Assembly (NCBI RefSeq): GCF_900109355.1
Contig: NZ_FOBF01000003.1
Location: forward strand, 496,001 to 560,000
Direction: 5' to 3'
Source of the DNA: Nonomuraea pusilla
GTDB taxonomy: Bacteria; Actinomycetota; Actinomycetes; Streptosporangiales; Streptosporangiaceae
DNA length: 64,000 nucleotides
This document shows, in pieces, positions 27,698-37,330 of the stretch. A program made the translations under genes and the position numbers. How positions within the stretch are numbered: the stretch's first letter is position 1; each line of letters opens with the position of its first letter. A model generated the notes under the pieces. It had not been told where the DNA came from. It saw only the letters and a program-made list of their open reading frames with translations, and searched no databases.

Positions 27698-29005
27698 TCA
27701 GCGTCTCGGCAGGCTGATGGTGACCACCAGGCCCCCGCCGTCGCGCGGGACGGCGGAGACGTTCCCGCCGTGCGCCTGCACGACAGCGCGGACGATCGAC
27801 AGCCCGAGACCCGATCCCTTGGCCGATTCGACCCGGTCGGCATTGAGCCTCCGGAACGGCTCGAACAGGCTGTTCACCTCGTACGCCGGGACATGCGGTC
27901 CCGTGTTGGCCACCTGAACAACCAAGGCACCGTCGGCCATTCCCGTACGAATCCAGACTTTTCCGTCTTCGGGGATGTTGTACTTCACGGCGTTCTCCAG
28001 CAGGTTGCTGACGGAACGCTCCAGCAGCACCGGATCGCCCACCGCGGGGGCATCGGCCAGCTCGGCGCTCACCGTCACGCCGTGCTCCTCCGCGAACGGC
28101 GTCACCTGCTCCACGGCCGTCTGGGCGACGTCGCGCACGTTCACCGGCTTGCGCACCGCGAGCTCGCGCTCGCTCCTCGCCAGCAGCAGCAGGCCCTCGA
28201 TGAGCTTCTCGTTGCGGGCGTTGACCTCCAGCAGCGTGCGGCCGATCGCCTTGAGGTCCTCCGACGCCTCAGGGTCGGACAGCGCGATCTCCAGCACCGT
28301 CCTGTTGATCGTGAGCGGCGTGCGCAGCTCGTGGGAGGCGTTGGCCACGAACCTGCGCTGCGTGTCGAAGGCGACGTTCAGCCGGGTCAGCATGCCGTCG
28401 AAGGTGTCGGCCAGCTCCTTCAGCTCGTCGTTCGGGCCCTGCAGGTCGATGCGCTGGTGCGCCAGCGTGCTCTCCGACAGCTTGCGCGCCGTGGCCGTCA
28501 TCTTCGTCACCGGCCGCAGCGCCCGGTCGGCCACCACGTAGCCGAGCACGAGCGCGAGGATGCCGACCCCTGCCAGCGCGAGGATCGCGTTCGCCAGGAG
28601 CTCGTCCCGCGCGGCCTGCACGGTCGCCTCCTTGGCGTCGGCCCACTGCGCCTGCGCGATGGCCGCGTCGATCGCGTCGAGCCCCTGGGTGTTCAGCCGC
28701 GGCCAGACCGTGACGATGGACGCGCCCACGATCGCGTACATGGAGAACAGCAGCACCGCCGCGGCGAGGAAGACCAGCGCGGCGTAGGTGATGGTGAGCC
28801 GCCAGCGGACGCTGACCTTCCCCTGCAGCCCCCGCACGACGTCCACCGGGGTGCGCTGCGGCTGCTGCCCGGGCGGCGGCGGCCCGTCCCAGGCCGGCGG
28901 GCCGCTCGGTGGTGGCGCTTCCTGCACGCGCGTCGCCTTCCTGGCCGAGTGCGGACTGATCATCGGGTGCGTCGGCTCCGATCCGCGGTCCGGCCGCCCG
29001 CTCAC
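27698..29005 (-). CDS. cutS: CutS-like sensor histidine kinase
   Basis: A 435-residue membrane kinase: proline-rich cytosolic N-terminus, TM1 near 55-85, a short external loop of about 35 residues, TM2 near 120-145, HAMP (to about 195), HisKA with the phospho-accepting His in VANASHELRTPLT near 215, and HATPase with N box NLLENAVKYN near 335 and GSGLGLSIV near 405. The GTG at 29005 overlaps the stop of the response-regulator gene. Gene order beside inositol phosphatase, ferrochelatase and SepH matches CutRS of Streptomyces coelicolor (SCO5862-5863), a system linked to secretion stress and copper. The external loop has no cysteine. Confidence 0.85.
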   Translation of the reverse strand: MSGRPDRGSEPTHPMISPHSARKATRVQEAPPPSGPPAWDGPPPPGQQPQRTPVDVVRGLQGKVSVRWRLTITYAALVFLAAAVLLFSMYAIVGASIVTVWPRLNTQGLDAIDAAIAQAQWADAKEATVQAARDELLANAILALAGVGILALVLGYVVADRALRPVTKMTATARKLSESTLAHQRIDLQGPNDELKELADTFDGMLTRLNVAFDTQRRFVANASHELRTPLTINRTVLEIALSDPEASEDLKAIGRTLLEVNARNEKLIEGLLLLARSERELAVRKPVNVRDVAQTAVEQVTPFAEEHGVTVSAELADAPAVGDPVLLERSVSNLLENAVKYNIPEDGKVWIRTGMADGALVVQVANTGPHVPAYEVNSLFEPFRRLNADRVESAKGSGLGLSIVRAVVQAHGGNVSAVPRDGGGLVVTISLPRR

Positions 29006-29655
29006 AACTTGTACCCGACCCCGGGCACGGTCTCGATCACGTGAGGCTCGCCCAGCTTCTTGCGCAGCGTCATCATCGTGACGCGCACGACGTTCGTGAA
29101 CGGGTCGATGTTCTCGTCCCATGCCTTGTCCAGCAGGTCCTCCTGGCTGACCACGGCTCCCTCGGCCCGCATCAGCTCCTCCAGCACCGCGAACTCCTTC
29201 TTGGTCAGCACGATCTCCTTGCCGTCGCGCTCCACCAGCCGCTTGCCCGGGTCGAGCCTGATCCCGGCCCGCTCCAGGACGGGCGGCAGCGCCGGAGCCG
29301 ACCGGCGGCCGAGCGCGCGCACCCTGGCCACCAGCTCGATGAACACGAACGGCTTGGCCAGGTAGTCGTCGGCGCCCAGGCCGAGACCCTCCACCTTGTC
29401 GTCGACGTCGCCCGACGCCGTCAGCATCAGGATGCGCGAGGCCGTGCGCTGCTCCACCAGGCGGCGGCACACGTCGTCGCCGTGCACGACGGGCAGGTCG
29501 CGGTCCAGCACGATCACGTCGTAGTCGATGTAGGAGGTCTTCTCCAGCGCGGCGCCGCCGTCGTAGGCGACGTCCACCGCCATGGCCTCGCGCCGCAGCC
29601 CCGTCGCGATCGCGTCGGCGAGCACCCGCTCGTCCTCTACCACCAGCACGCGCAC
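29002..29655 (-). CDS. cutR: CutR-like OmpR-family response regulator
   Basis: A 217-residue regulator. The receiver domain (1-115) has the acidic pair VEDE at 6-9, the phospho-acceptor Asp in VIVLDRDLPV near 50 and Lys in LAKPFVF near 101; the DNA-binding winged helix (130-217) ends with VRVTMMTLRKKLG and VPGVGYKL. It is phosphorylated by the coupled CutS-like kinase. GTG at 29655 is used with AGAGAGG upstream. Together they form a two-gene operon transcribed divergently from the small gene at 29889. Targets are not visible here. Confidence 0.9.
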   Translation of the reverse strand: MRVLVVEDERVLADAIATGLRREAMAVDVAYDGGAALEKTSYIDYDVIVLDRDLPVVHGDDVCRRLVEQRTASRILMLTASGDVDDKVEGLGLGADDYLAKPFVFIELVARVRALGRRSAPALPPVLERAGIRLDPGKRLVERDGKEIVLTKKEFAVLEELMRAEGAVVSQEDLLDKAWDENIDPFTNVVRVTMMTLRKKLGEPHVIETVPGVGYKL

Positions 29656-29814
29656 GCCTGGTACACCTCTCTCCGGTTCCGGTGCCTCATTCTGTTCACA
29701 GCCTCGATAAGCGCACGGTAAGGCATGTCAAGGGGTAGGTGAGGCACGGTGGGGCAACGCACAGCAAGATTCATGTTTCAGGTGCCGACGCCCCGGGGTA
29801 TGCCAGCGGGACAC

Positions 29815-29843
29815 CCATCGCCCGGACACGCGTCGGGCGATGG
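29815..29843. other. Stem-loop upstream of small ORF
   Basis: CCATCGCCCG, nine-base loop, CGGGCGATGG: a perfect 10-base stem ending 45 bases before the ATG of the 54-residue gene, in the divergent region with cutR. It could be an operator or a leader hairpin. Confidence 0.45.
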
Positions 29844-29888
29844 ACGACATCTCCGCCCCTGCGAGCGAACCCTGAGAGAGAAGGTGAG

Positions 29889-30053
29889 ATGGGCGAGTTC
29901 ACCACCACGATCGAACGCCGCCTCGACCAGGCTTACGAGGGGCTGCGGGAGGCCCGCAGCACCGGCGACGACTACCTCGCCGACACCCTCACCGCCGAGA
30001 TCGAGGACCTGCGCCGCCTGGCCGACGATCACGGCGTCCCGTTGCCCCGATAG
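29889..30053 (+). CDS. Small conserved helical protein
   Basis: A 54-residue, mostly charged helical protein (TTIERRLDQAYEGLREARST then DTLTAEIEDLRRLADDHGV), predicted as a two-helix hairpin. AGAGAAGGTGAG precedes the ATG at 29889 with good spacing and a strong terminator follows within ten bases, which supports it as a real monocistronic gene. Similar short proteins occur in other actinobacteria from memory. No function is known. Confidence 0.7.
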   Translation: MGEFTTTIERRLDQAYEGLREARSTGDDYLADTLTAEIEDLRRLADDHGVPLPR

Positions 30054-30058
30054 GCGCG

Positions 30059-30109
30059 GACAGCGGAACGGCCGGAGCCAGGAGGGAGGGCTCCGGCCGT
30101 TCCGCTGTC
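30059..30109. terminator. Strong bidirectional terminator (21-bp stem)
   Basis: A perfect 21-base stem, left arm 30059-30079, right arm 30089-30109, nine-base purine-rich loop. It begins six bases after the stop codon of the small gene and faces the 3' end of the inositol phosphatase, so it probably ends both transcripts. Confidence 0.85.
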
Positions 30110-30120
30110 GCGGCCTCCTT

Positions 30121-30179
30121 CAGCCGTCCAGGAGCAGCCGTCCGGTGAGCGGCCGTCCAGTGGGCGGCCGTCCGGTCAG
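30121..30179. repeat. Four-copy 15-bp tandem repeat spanning a stop codon
   Basis: Units of the type CGGCCGTCCGGTGAG repeat with a 15-base period (starts at about 30121, 30135, 30150 and 30165; the first is one base short). The last copy contains the inositol phosphatase stop codon (30176-30178). In another minus-strand frame the array reads as a five-residue repeat. Confidence 0.65.
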
Positions 30180-30979
30180 TCGGCGTCGCGGTCGGGGTCG
30201 AGCGGCGCCAGCAGGTCGTGCAGCTCCTCGAACAGGCCGGGCGCCGCGCAGATCGCGAAGTCGGGGCTGACCGGCCGGCCGCGCAGCCCCGCCAGCGTCG
30301 CCCCCGACTCTGTGGCCACCAGGCCGGCCGCGGCGTAGTCCCACGGGTTGATCCCGCGCTCGTAGTAGCCGTCGACCCGGCGCGCCGCGACCGAGCACAG
30401 GTCGATCGCGCACGAGCCGCCCCGCCTGATGTCGCGCACCCGCGGCAGCACCTCCGCCACCACCCGGCCCTGCACCGCGCGCCTGGCCACGCCGTAACCG
30501 AACCCGGTCGCGACCAGGGCCTGCGCCAGCGGCACGCCCGTGGCGCAGCGCAGCCGCTCGCCGCCCAGCCAGGCGCCGTGGCCGCGCACCGCCGTGAACA
30601 TCTCGCCGCGCGCCGGGACGTTGACCGCCCCGGCCACGACCGTGCCCTCGACCTCCACGGCGATCGACACCGCCCAGTCGGGCAGCCCGTACAGGAAGTT
30701 CACGGTGCCGTCGATGGGATCGACGATCCACCGCACGTCGGTCTCGCCCGGCGCCTCGCCGCCCTCCTCGCCGAGGATCCTGTCCTCGGGCCTGGCCTCC
30801 AGGATCCGGTCGCGGATCAGCCGCTCCGACGCCGTGTCGAGGACGGTCACGACGTCCGTCGGGCTCGACTTCGTCGCGACCGCGCCGGACATGGTGGGCC
30901 TCTTGGCGACGAGCATGTCGCCCGCCTCGCGGGCGATCTCCTCGGCCAGCCGGCCCAGCTCGGTCGGGTCGGCCGTCAC
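30176..30979 (-). CDS. Inositol-1-monophosphatase family protein
   Basis: A 267-residue metal-dependent phosphatase. The catalytic elements are ordered: GEEGGE near 83 (metal-binding Glu), [12 protein letters not shown] near 95-106, and [15 protein letters not shown] near 218-232 with the second metal Asp. It should hydrolyse inositol monophosphate or a related sugar phosphate, as SuhB/Rv2701c. GTG at 30979 overlaps the S9 peptidase stop (GTGA), so the two genes are coupled. A 15-base tandem repeat begins in its 3' end. Substrate preference is not resolvable. Confidence 0.92.
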   Translation of the reverse strand: MTADPTELGRLAEEIAREAGDMLVAKRPTMSGAVATKSSPTDVVTVLDTASERLIRDRILEARPEDRILGEEGGEAPGETDVRWIVDPIDGTVNFLYGLPDWAVSIAVEVEGTVVAGAVNVPARGEMFTAVRGHGAWLGGERLRCATGVPLAQALVATGFGYGVARRAVQGRVVAEVLPRVRDIRRGGSCAIDLCSVAARRVDGYYERGINPWDYAAAGLVATESGATLAGLRGRPVSPDFAICAAPGLFEELHDLLAPLDPDRDAD

Positions 30980-32952
30980 GCCACCGACTCCGGACGCTTC
31001 CACTCCTGCCCGAGGACGTGCTGGGCCAGGAAGGCGAGGACGGTCTCGTACCAGGCGACGACGTTGCCCGGCTTGAGGATCCAGTGGTTCTCGTCGGGGA
31101 AGTACAGGAACTTCGAGTCGACCTCGCTGCGCCGCAGGTCCCACCACAGGCGCAGGGCCTCGCCGATGGGCACCCGGTAGTCCTTGTCGCCGTGGATCAC
31201 CAGCATCGGCGTGGTGATCGCGTCGAGGGCCAGGTGCGGCGACAGCAGGTCGTACCGCTCCGAGCCGGGCGCGCCGAACTCGCGCTGCCAGTACATGGGG
31301 ACGTCGGTGGTGCCGGCGAACTGGTCGAGGTGCCACAGCGAGGCGTGGGTGACGATCGCCTTGTACCTGTCGCTGTGTCCGGCCAGCCAGTTGGCCATGT
31401 AGCCGCCGAACGACCCGCCCATGGCCGCGACCCTGGTCTCGTCGATGTCGTCCCTGGCCAGGGCGGCGTCCACGATCACGTCGAGGTCGGCCTGGGTGCG
31501 GGGACCCCAGTTGCCCCAGCCGCGGTCGATCATCTCCTGGCCGTAGCCGGTGGACAGGCACGGGTCGGGCATCAGCACCGCGTAGCCGTGCTCGGCCATG
31601 ATCCACGCCTGCCAGCGCCACTGCCAGTCGTTCCAGGACGAGACGGGGCCGCCGTGGATCCACAGCAGCAGCGGGGCGGGGTCGCCGGCGCGGGCGCCGT
31701 CGGGCAGCACGAGCCAGCCGCGGATCCGCGTGCCGTCGTCGGCGGTGGCGGTGACCTCGGTGAGCGTGCCGGGCACCTGCGGGCGCGGGGCCGGCGACGG
31801 CAGGTCCACGATCTCGCCGCCGGCCACGTCGATCCTGGCCGGGCCGGGCGCGAGGTCCACGGCGCTGCGCAGGGCGTAGACGGAGCGGCCGTCGGCGGAC
31901 GGGCAGAGCCCGAGGTAGGCGGCGTCGTCGGGCGTCAGGCGCACCGGCTCGCCGTCGAGCGGGACGCGGAAGACCGGGCGGCGGCCCTGGTGGTCGGCGG
32001 CCACGTACACCGAGGCGGAGTCGGGCGCCCAGGCGACGTCCGACGGGAACAGGTCCGGGGCGTACGCCGCGCCCTCGCCGGTGGCGAGGTCGCCGATCCA
32101 CAGCTCGAAGCTCTCCGAGACGTCCCACGACGTGTGCCGCTCCCGCGCGCAGGCGACGCGCGTGCCGTCGGGCGAGACCGCGACGGGGCCGATGAAGTCG
32201 TGGCCGTCCTGGCTGAAGAGGGTGCGCCGCTCGCCGGTGGCCACGTCGATGGCGACGAGGTCCACGCGGTGCTGCCCGCCCGGGAGGTACACCTTCCAGG
32301 TGGTGACGACCGTGGCGCCGTCGGGCGTCAGCTCGAACGCGGCGTCGCGCAGCGCCTCGTCCGGCTCGGGGGTCAGGTCGCGGACGTCCTCCAGCCGGTC
32401 GTCGCCGAGCCTGGCCGCGAACAGCCGGGTGCGGCCGGGGCCGAGGTCGTGGTCCCAGTAGCGCACCGGGTGGCCCTCGTGCAGGATCGCGCTGATCCCG
32501 GCGTCCTTGCGGGCCTTGCGCCGCTCCTCCTCGGCCGCCTCCTCGCCGTCGAGCACGTCGGCGGCGAACACGACGACGTCGCCCGCCGTGCGCACGGCGG
32601 CGATGCCGCCCGGCCTGGACGCCACCTGGCGGGCCTCGCCCCCGGCCCTCGGCAGCAGCCACAGCGCGGGCGTCTCGTCGGAGGAGTCCTTGACGGTGGG
32701 GTCGGGGCGGGCGGAGGTGAACAGCAGGTCGCCGGCGTCGGTGAAGACCGCGCCCGTCTCGCCCTTCGCCGACCGTGTGAGCCGGTACGGCTCGCCGTCC
32801 ACCGGGACGGCCCAGAGCGCGGTGCCGTACGATCTGCCGTCGGGGTTGAGCGACTGGACGGCGGAGACCAGCCGGGAGCCGTCGGGCGAGAGCTTCAGCG
32901 AGAGAACCCGGGGGATGGCCACATAGTCGCGTATGTCGTTGAATGCGCTCAC
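30976..32952 (-). CDS. S9 family serine peptidase (prolyl oligopeptidase-like)
   Basis: A 658-residue two-domain peptidase. The first 380 residues form a WD/TolB-like beta-propeller with repeated SPDG and strands; the C-terminal alpha/beta-hydrolase domain carries the nucleophile in [12 protein letters not shown] near 505, Asp in HGDKDYRVP near 595 and His in DENHWI near 630. These support an acylaminoacyl- or dipeptidyl-peptidase. No signal peptide is seen, so cytoplasmic. GTG at 32952. It is upstream of and coupled with the inositol phosphatase and divergent from ferrochelatase. Confidence 0.92.
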   Translation of the reverse strand: MSAFNDIRDYVAIPRVLSLKLSPDGSRLVSAVQSLNPDGRSYGTALWAVPVDGEPYRLTRSAKGETGAVFTDAGDLLFTSARPDPTVKDSSDETPALWLLPRAGGEARQVASRPGGIAAVRTAGDVVVFAADVLDGEEAAEEERRKARKDAGISAILHEGHPVRYWDHDLGPGRTRLFAARLGDDRLEDVRDLTPEPDEALRDAAFELTPDGATVVTTWKVYLPGGQHRVDLVAIDVATGERRTLFSQDGHDFIGPVAVSPDGTRVACARERHTSWDVSESFELWIGDLATGEGAAYAPDLFPSDVAWAPDSASVYVAADHQGRRPVFRVPLDGEPVRLTPDDAAYLGLCPSADGRSVYALRSAVDLAPGPARIDVAGGEIVDLPSPAPRPQVPGTLTEVTATADDGTRIRGWLVLPDGARAGDPAPLLLWIHGGPVSSWNDWQWRWQAWIMAEHGYAVLMPDPCLSTGYGQEMIDRGWGNWGPRTQADLDVIVDAALARDDIDETRVAAMGGSFGGYMANWLAGHSDRYKAIVTHASLWHLDQFAGTTDVPMYWQREFGAPGSERYDLLSPHLALDAITTPMLVIHGDKDYRVPIGEALRLWWDLRRSEVDSKFLYFPDENHWILKPGNVVAWYETVLAFLAQHVLGQEWKRPESVA

Positions 32953-33009
32953 CTGATCGAACCTACCTCGCCGCAAGGACCATGCCCACTCCGACATAGG
33001 GTTTGCCCC

Positions 33010-33972
33010 GTGGGAGATTACGACGCGTTGCTGGTCCTGTCGTTCGGCGGGCCGGAGGGTCCCGACGACGTGATGCCCTTCCTGGAGAACGTCGTGCGCG
33101 GCCGCGGCGTGCCGAGGGAGCGGCTGCTCCAGGTGGCCGAGCACTACCAGGGCTTCGGCGGCGTCAGCCCGATCAACCGGCAGAACAGGGAGCTGGTCGA
33201 GGCGCTGCGCCCGGTCGCCGGCGTGCCCGTCTACTGGGGCAACCGCAACTGGCGCCCGTTCGGCGAGGACGTCGTCCGGCGGATGAAGGCCGACGGCGTG
33301 CGCAGGGCGGCGGTGTTCGCCACCTCGGCGTTCGCCGGTTACTCCAGCTGCCGGCAGTACTACGAGGACATCGCGCGCATCTCCATCGAGGGCGGCCCCG
33401 AGCTGGTCAAGATGCGGCACTACGGCGACCACCCGGGGTTCGTGGCGGCCATGGCCGACCACGTCCGGGCGGCGTACGGGCGGCTGGGCGACGACGACGC
33501 CCGGCTCGTGTTCACCGCGCACAGCGTCCCCGTGTCGATGGCCGAGACGGCGGGGCCGTCCGGCGGGCTCTACGAGGCGCAGCTGCGCAGGAGCGCCGAG
33601 CTGGTCAACCGGGCGCTGGGGCGCGAGGGCCGGCCGTGGGACCTCGTCTGGCAGTCGCGCAGCGGCCCGCCGCAGGTGCCGTGGCTGGAGCCCGACGTGT
33701 GCGACCACCTGCGCGCGCTCGCCGAGGACCCGGCGAACGCCTCGGTGGTGCTCGCGCCCATCGGGTTCGTCTCCGACCACATGGAGGTCGTGTACGACCT
33801 CGACACCGAGGCCAGGCAGGTCGCCGGCGAGCTGGGCATCAGGATGGAGCGGGCGGCGACCGCCGGCACCCACCCGCGCTTCGTGCGCATGGTGCGCGAG
33901 CTGATGGACGAGCCCGAGCCTGTGCCGTGCCCGCTCACCTGCTGCCCGCCGCCGCGCCGCCCCCGGGCGTAG
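33010..33972 (+). CDS. hemH: Ferrochelatase (coproporphyrin type)
   Basis: A 320-residue chelatase that inserts iron into the porphyrin, in actinobacteria coproporphyrin III. It has [12 protein letters not shown] near 8, the [16 protein letters not shown] segment near 47, the metal-binding H in [10 protein letters not shown] near 171 and the E in [11 protein letters not shown] near 263. Four cysteines suit the [2Fe-2S] cluster of actinobacterial enzymes: SSCRQY near 117 and the C-terminal CPLTCC. GTG at 33010. It is divergent from the S9 peptidase and convergent with the lytic transglycosylase 12 bases away. Confidence 0.94.
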   Translation: MGDYDALLVLSFGGPEGPDDVMPFLENVVRGRGVPRERLLQVAEHYQGFGGVSPINRQNRELVEALRPVAGVPVYWGNRNWRPFGEDVVRRMKADGVRRAAVFATSAFAGYSSCRQYYEDIARISIEGGPELVKMRHYGDHPGFVAAMADHVRAAYGRLGDDDARLVFTAHSVPVSMAETAGPSGGLYEAQLRRSAELVNRALGREGRPWDLVWQSRSGPPQVPWLEPDVCDHLRALAEDPANASVVLAPIGFVSDHMEVVYDLDTEARQVAGELGIRMERAATAGTHPRFVRMVRELMDEPEPVPCPLTCCPPPRRPRA

Positions 33973-33984
33973 CGGGGGCCGGGG

Positions 33985-35223
33985 TCAGGCGTAGGCGCGG
34001 GCGTACGCCTCGGCGATGCCCATGACCTTGTTCACGTAGTCCCACGAGTGGTTGTAGAACCAGATGGCCTTGCGCAGCTTCTCCCCGCCCTTCCCCGCGC
34101 CGTTGGCGCAGAGGTAGCCGGCCGCGGCCGGCACGGCGTCGTACGGGCTCCAGATGTCGGCCTTGCCGTCGCCGTCGCCGTCGACGCCGTAGTGCTTCCA
34201 GGTGGCGGGCATGAACTGCATCGGCCCGAGCGCCCCGGCGCTGGACGGCCCGTTGTTGCGCCCGTGCCCGCTCTCCACCTGGCCGATCGCGGCCAGCACC
34301 GTCCAGGACAACCCGGGGCAGCGGGTGGCGGAGGCCTTGTAGAGCTCCAGGTAGCTGCCCGGCCTGCCGACGTTCACCTGCTGCTGCGGCTGCTGCTGGG
34401 GCTGCTGCTGCCCCTGGCGGGGCGCGGACCTGGCCGCGGCGTCGAGCGCGACGACCTGCGCGCCCTTGCCGAGGACGCGGCGCACGGCCGCCTCGCTGAT
34501 CGTTCCGGGCTTGCCGTGCAGCAGCACCGCGACGCCGGGCGCGAACCCGAGCGACCGGCCGACCTCGGCGCCGACCAGGCCGTCCACGCCGGTCAGCCCG
34601 AGCGGGGCCGAGGCCGCCAGGCGCAGCCTGGGCCCGCCGTCCACCTGGTAGACCGCGCCCAGCATCAGGCTGAGCCTGCGCGTCGCGTTCGCGTCGGCCA
34701 CCAGCTCGCCCCTCGACAGCGCGCTCCACACGCCGGGCTCGTCGGCGACGGGCTGGGGCGTCCACGACCGGAACGCGGCCGGGTCGACGGCGAGCAGGTT
34801 CAGCCCGGCGCCCGACATCCTGACCGCGCCCGCGTCCACCACGGCCACCTTCTGCACGTGCTTGAGCGCGCCCAGCCGCAGCCTCGTGCGCCGGGGCACC
34901 TCGCCGGGCGCGATGGCGAGCACGCGCGGCGGCGTCGAGGTGACGCCCGGCCCGCCCTTGCCGAACTCCCGCGTCTGCTCCTCGACGGGTTCCTTCACGG
35001 GTTCCCGCACGGGGCGCGTGGCCGGCGCGAGGCGGTCGAGCCCGGCCGCGGCCCGCGGGGCGCGCTCGCGCGCGGGCGCTCTGGCGGACGTCTCCGACGA
35101 CGTCCACATCGTGCCGTCGTCCAGCATCAGCGCCACGCCTCCCGCCACGGCGGTGACGGTGAGCACGGCGATGACCATGAGCAGGACCGCCCGCAGCGAA
35201 GGAAGACCGGACACGCGGCACAC
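33985..35223 (-). CDS. Secreted or membrane-anchored lytic transglycosylase
   Basis: A 412-residue envelope protein. One N-terminal transmembrane segment (about 10-33), then a linker, a domain of about 170 residues containing LLAVDPAAFRSWTP and SAPLGLTGVDGLVGAE that resembles MacB/FtsX periplasmic modules, a Gln-rich linker (QQQPQQQPQQQ near 275), and a C-terminal SLT domain with catalytic Glu in AIGQVESGHG near 320 and GALGPMQFMP near 335. The SLT domain cleaves peptidoglycan. GTG at 35223 is used; GTG at 35214 is possible. The middle domain is an unusual partner. Confidence 0.85.
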   Translation of the reverse strand: MCRVSGLPSLRAVLLMVIAVLTVTAVAGGVALMLDDGTMWTSSETSARAPARERAPRAAAGLDRLAPATRPVREPVKEPVEEQTREFGKGGPGVTSTPPRVLAIAPGEVPRRTRLRLGALKHVQKVAVVDAGAVRMSGAGLNLLAVDPAAFRSWTPQPVADEPGVWSALSRGELVADANATRRLSLMLGAVYQVDGGPRLRLAASAPLGLTGVDGLVGAEVGRSLGFAPGVAVLLHGKPGTISEAAVRRVLGKGAQVVALDAAARSAPRQGQQQPQQQPQQQVNVGRPGSYLELYKASATRCPGLSWTVLAAIGQVESGHGRNNGPSSAGALGPMQFMPATWKHYGVDGDGDGKADIWSPYDAVPAAAGYLCANGAGKGGEKLRKAIWFYNHSWDYVNKVMGIAEAYARAYA

Positions 35224-35304
35224 GTTAACCCACTCGCCCGGTTAATCACTTGCTGTCCGTACAGTAATGCGCGATCGTTGGCTCGGTCGTAAGGGGGAAT
35301 CAGC

Positions 35305-36507
35305 GTGGTCGGGCCTTACCGGGGGCTGTTCGACAAGCCGGGTGTCAAGGGATTCGTGCTGGCGGGATTCGTGGGACGCATGCCCATGTCCATGCTCGGC
35401 ATCGGCATCGTCCTGCTGGTCTCCGCGCTCACCGAGTCGTACGCCACCGCGGGCGCCGTCGCCGCCACCATGAACATCTCCTTCGCCGTCGCCGCGCCCC
35501 TGTCGGGACGCCTCGTCGACCGGTTCGGGCAGAGCCGCGTGATCGTGCCGTTCACCGTGGTCAACGGGCTGGCCCTGGCCGCGCTCATGCTGTGCGCCGG
35601 CCTCGGCCTGCCCGAGTGGACGCTGTACGCGTCGGGGCTGCTGATCGGCGCCACCTCGCTGTCGCTGGGCTCGATGGTGCGGGCCAGGTGGTCCACCATC
35701 CACGGCGGCTCCGCCAAGCTGCACACCGCGTTCGCGTTCGAGTCCGTCGCCGACGAGGTCATCTTCGTGACCGGCCCCGCCCTGGTCACCGTGCTGGCGA
35801 CGAGCGTCAACCCGTTCGCCGGGCTGATCGTGGCGCTGGTGTGCATGGTCGCGGGCAGCATGGCGCTGGCGGCGCAGCGGCGCACGCAGCCGCCGGTGCA
35901 GGAGGTGCGCTCCGCGGGCGGCACGCCCATCCTGATCCCGGGCGTCGCCCTGCTCGCCGCCGTCTACCTGGCGCTCGGGTCGGTCTTCGGCTCCGTCGAC
36001 CTCATCACCGTGGCGTTCGCCGAGGAGCACGGTGTGAAGGGCGCCTCCGGGTTCCTGCTGGCGTCCTTCGCGGGCGGGTCGATGGTGTCGGGGCTCTGGT
36101 TCGGCTCGCGCACCTGGCGGATCTCGCTGCGCGGCCGGTTCGTGCGGGCGCTGTGCGTGTTCCTGGTGGGACTGCTGCCCATCGCGTTCATCGGCGACGC
36201 GCGCGTCATGGCCGTCGCGCTGTTCGTGGCGGGGCTGGCGATCTCGCCGACGCTCATCACCGGCTTCTCGCTGACGGAGCGGCTGGTGCCGCCGTCGCTG
36301 CTGACCGAGGGCATGGCGTGGATCTCGACGTCGATCGGGTTCGGCGTGGCGGTCGGCGCGTGGGCCGGCGGGCGGCTGACCGAGGCGTTCGGCGCCTCCA
36401 ACGCGTACGTCTTCGCGCTGTGCGCGGCCTTCGTCGCCGTCGTCGTCGGTCTCGGAGGTTCGGGTTTGCTGAGACTTCCCGAGGCGCCTTCACCCGCGAA
36501 GAGCTGA
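35305..36507 (+). CDS. MFS transporter
   Basis: A 400-residue major facilitator with about twelve helices. GRLVDRFGQSRVI near residue 72 is the loop 2-3 MFS motif, and a central cytosolic loop near 190-200 (AAQRRTQPPVQEV) separates the halves. It is most like drug-proton antiporters of the DHA1 type. AAGGGGGAATCAGC precedes GTG at 35305. Substrate unknown. The next gene, polysaccharide deacetylase, starts 53 bases downstream and may be co-transcribed. Confidence 0.9.
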   Translation: MVGPYRGLFDKPGVKGFVLAGFVGRMPMSMLGIGIVLLVSALTESYATAGAVAATMNISFAVAAPLSGRLVDRFGQSRVIVPFTVVNGLALAALMLCAGLGLPEWTLYASGLLIGATSLSLGSMVRARWSTIHGGSAKLHTAFAFESVADEVIFVTGPALVTVLATSVNPFAGLIVALVCMVAGSMALAAQRRTQPPVQEVRSAGGTPILIPGVALLAAVYLALGSVFGSVDLITVAFAEEHGVKGASGFLLASFAGGSMVSGLWFGSRTWRISLRGRFVRALCVFLVGLLPIAFIGDARVMAVALFVAGLAISPTLITGFSLTERLVPPSLLTEGMAWISTSIGFGVAVGAWAGGRLTEAFGASNAYVFALCAAFVAVVVGLGGSGLLRLPEAPSPAKS

Positions 36508-36560
36508 TCCGCTACGGTCGGGACATCCCTCACAACACCGATCACACCGGAAGCTTTGCT

Positions 36561-37283
36561 ATGTCCCGACATCAGATCTCACTTCTCGCCATCGCCGTCG
36601 CCGCTGTCACGGCCCTCGCCCCCTCGCCCGCGTCGGCGCAGCCGAAGAAGGCGCCCGTCGACTGCGAGCAGGTCAAGTGCATCGCGCTGACCTTCGACGA
36701 CGGCCCAGGACAGTACGCGGGCACGCTGCTCGACACGCTGAAGAAGTACGACGCCAAGGCGACGTTCTTCCTCGAGGGCCAGTACGTGAAGAGCCGCCCC
36801 GCGTTCGTCAAGCGCATGGCCGCCGAGGGCCACGAGCTCGGCAACCACAGCTACTCCCACCCCGACTTCACGAAGAGCGAAGCCGGGAAGATCCGCAGCG
36901 AGATCCAGAAGACGCAGGACGCGGTCAAGCAGGCCGCCGGGGTCGAGCCCAAGCTGCTGCGGCCCCCGTACGGCCTCGCCGACCTGCAGGTGTCCGACAT
37001 CGCCACCGAGTTCGGCATGCCGATGATCCTCTGGACGGGCGGCTCCCACGACTGGGACACGAAGAACGTCGAGGCGATCAAGAAGAAGACGCTGGAGGTC
37101 GCCCAGCGCGACGGCATCATCCTGATGCACGACTGGGTCAAGCAGACCGTGGACGCCATGCCGTCGATCGTCAAGACGCTGCAGTCCAAGGGCTACACGC
37201 TGGTGACGGTGTCCGACATCGTCAAGCGGCAGAACCTCCAGCCCGGCGACATCTTCCCCGTTCCCCAAGGCTGGGAGAGGTGA
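36561..37283 (+). CDS. Secreted polysaccharide deacetylase (NodB domain)
   Basis: A 240-residue exported protein: Sec-type signal peptide with cleavage after PASA near residue 27, then a CE4 NodB domain. Motif 1 LTFDDGPGQYA holds the catalytic base and metal Asp, HSYSHP near 95 the metal histidines, RPPYG near 133 and IILMHDW near 190 the C-terminal motifs. It should remove N-acetyl groups from peptidoglycan, chitin or a related glycan outside the cell. ATG at 36561 with GGAAG upstream. A stem-loop (ATCGTTC/GAACGAT, 37286-37310) follows the stop codon. Confidence 0.92.
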   Translation: MSRHQISLLAIAVAAVTALAPSPASAQPKKAPVDCEQVKCIALTFDDGPGQYAGTLLDTLKKYDAKATFFLEGQYVKSRPAFVKRMAAEGHELGNHSYSHPDFTKSEAGKIRSEIQKTQDAVKQAAGVEPKLLRPPYGLADLQVSDIATEFGMPMILWTGGSHDWDTKNVEAIKKKTLEVAQRDGIILMHDWVKQTVDAMPSIVKTLQSKGYTLVTVSDIVKRQNLQPGDIFPVPQGWER

Positions 37284-37330
37284 GTATCGTTCACGTTTAA
37301 CCGGAACGATGCTCTAGGTCAGGGGTGCGC

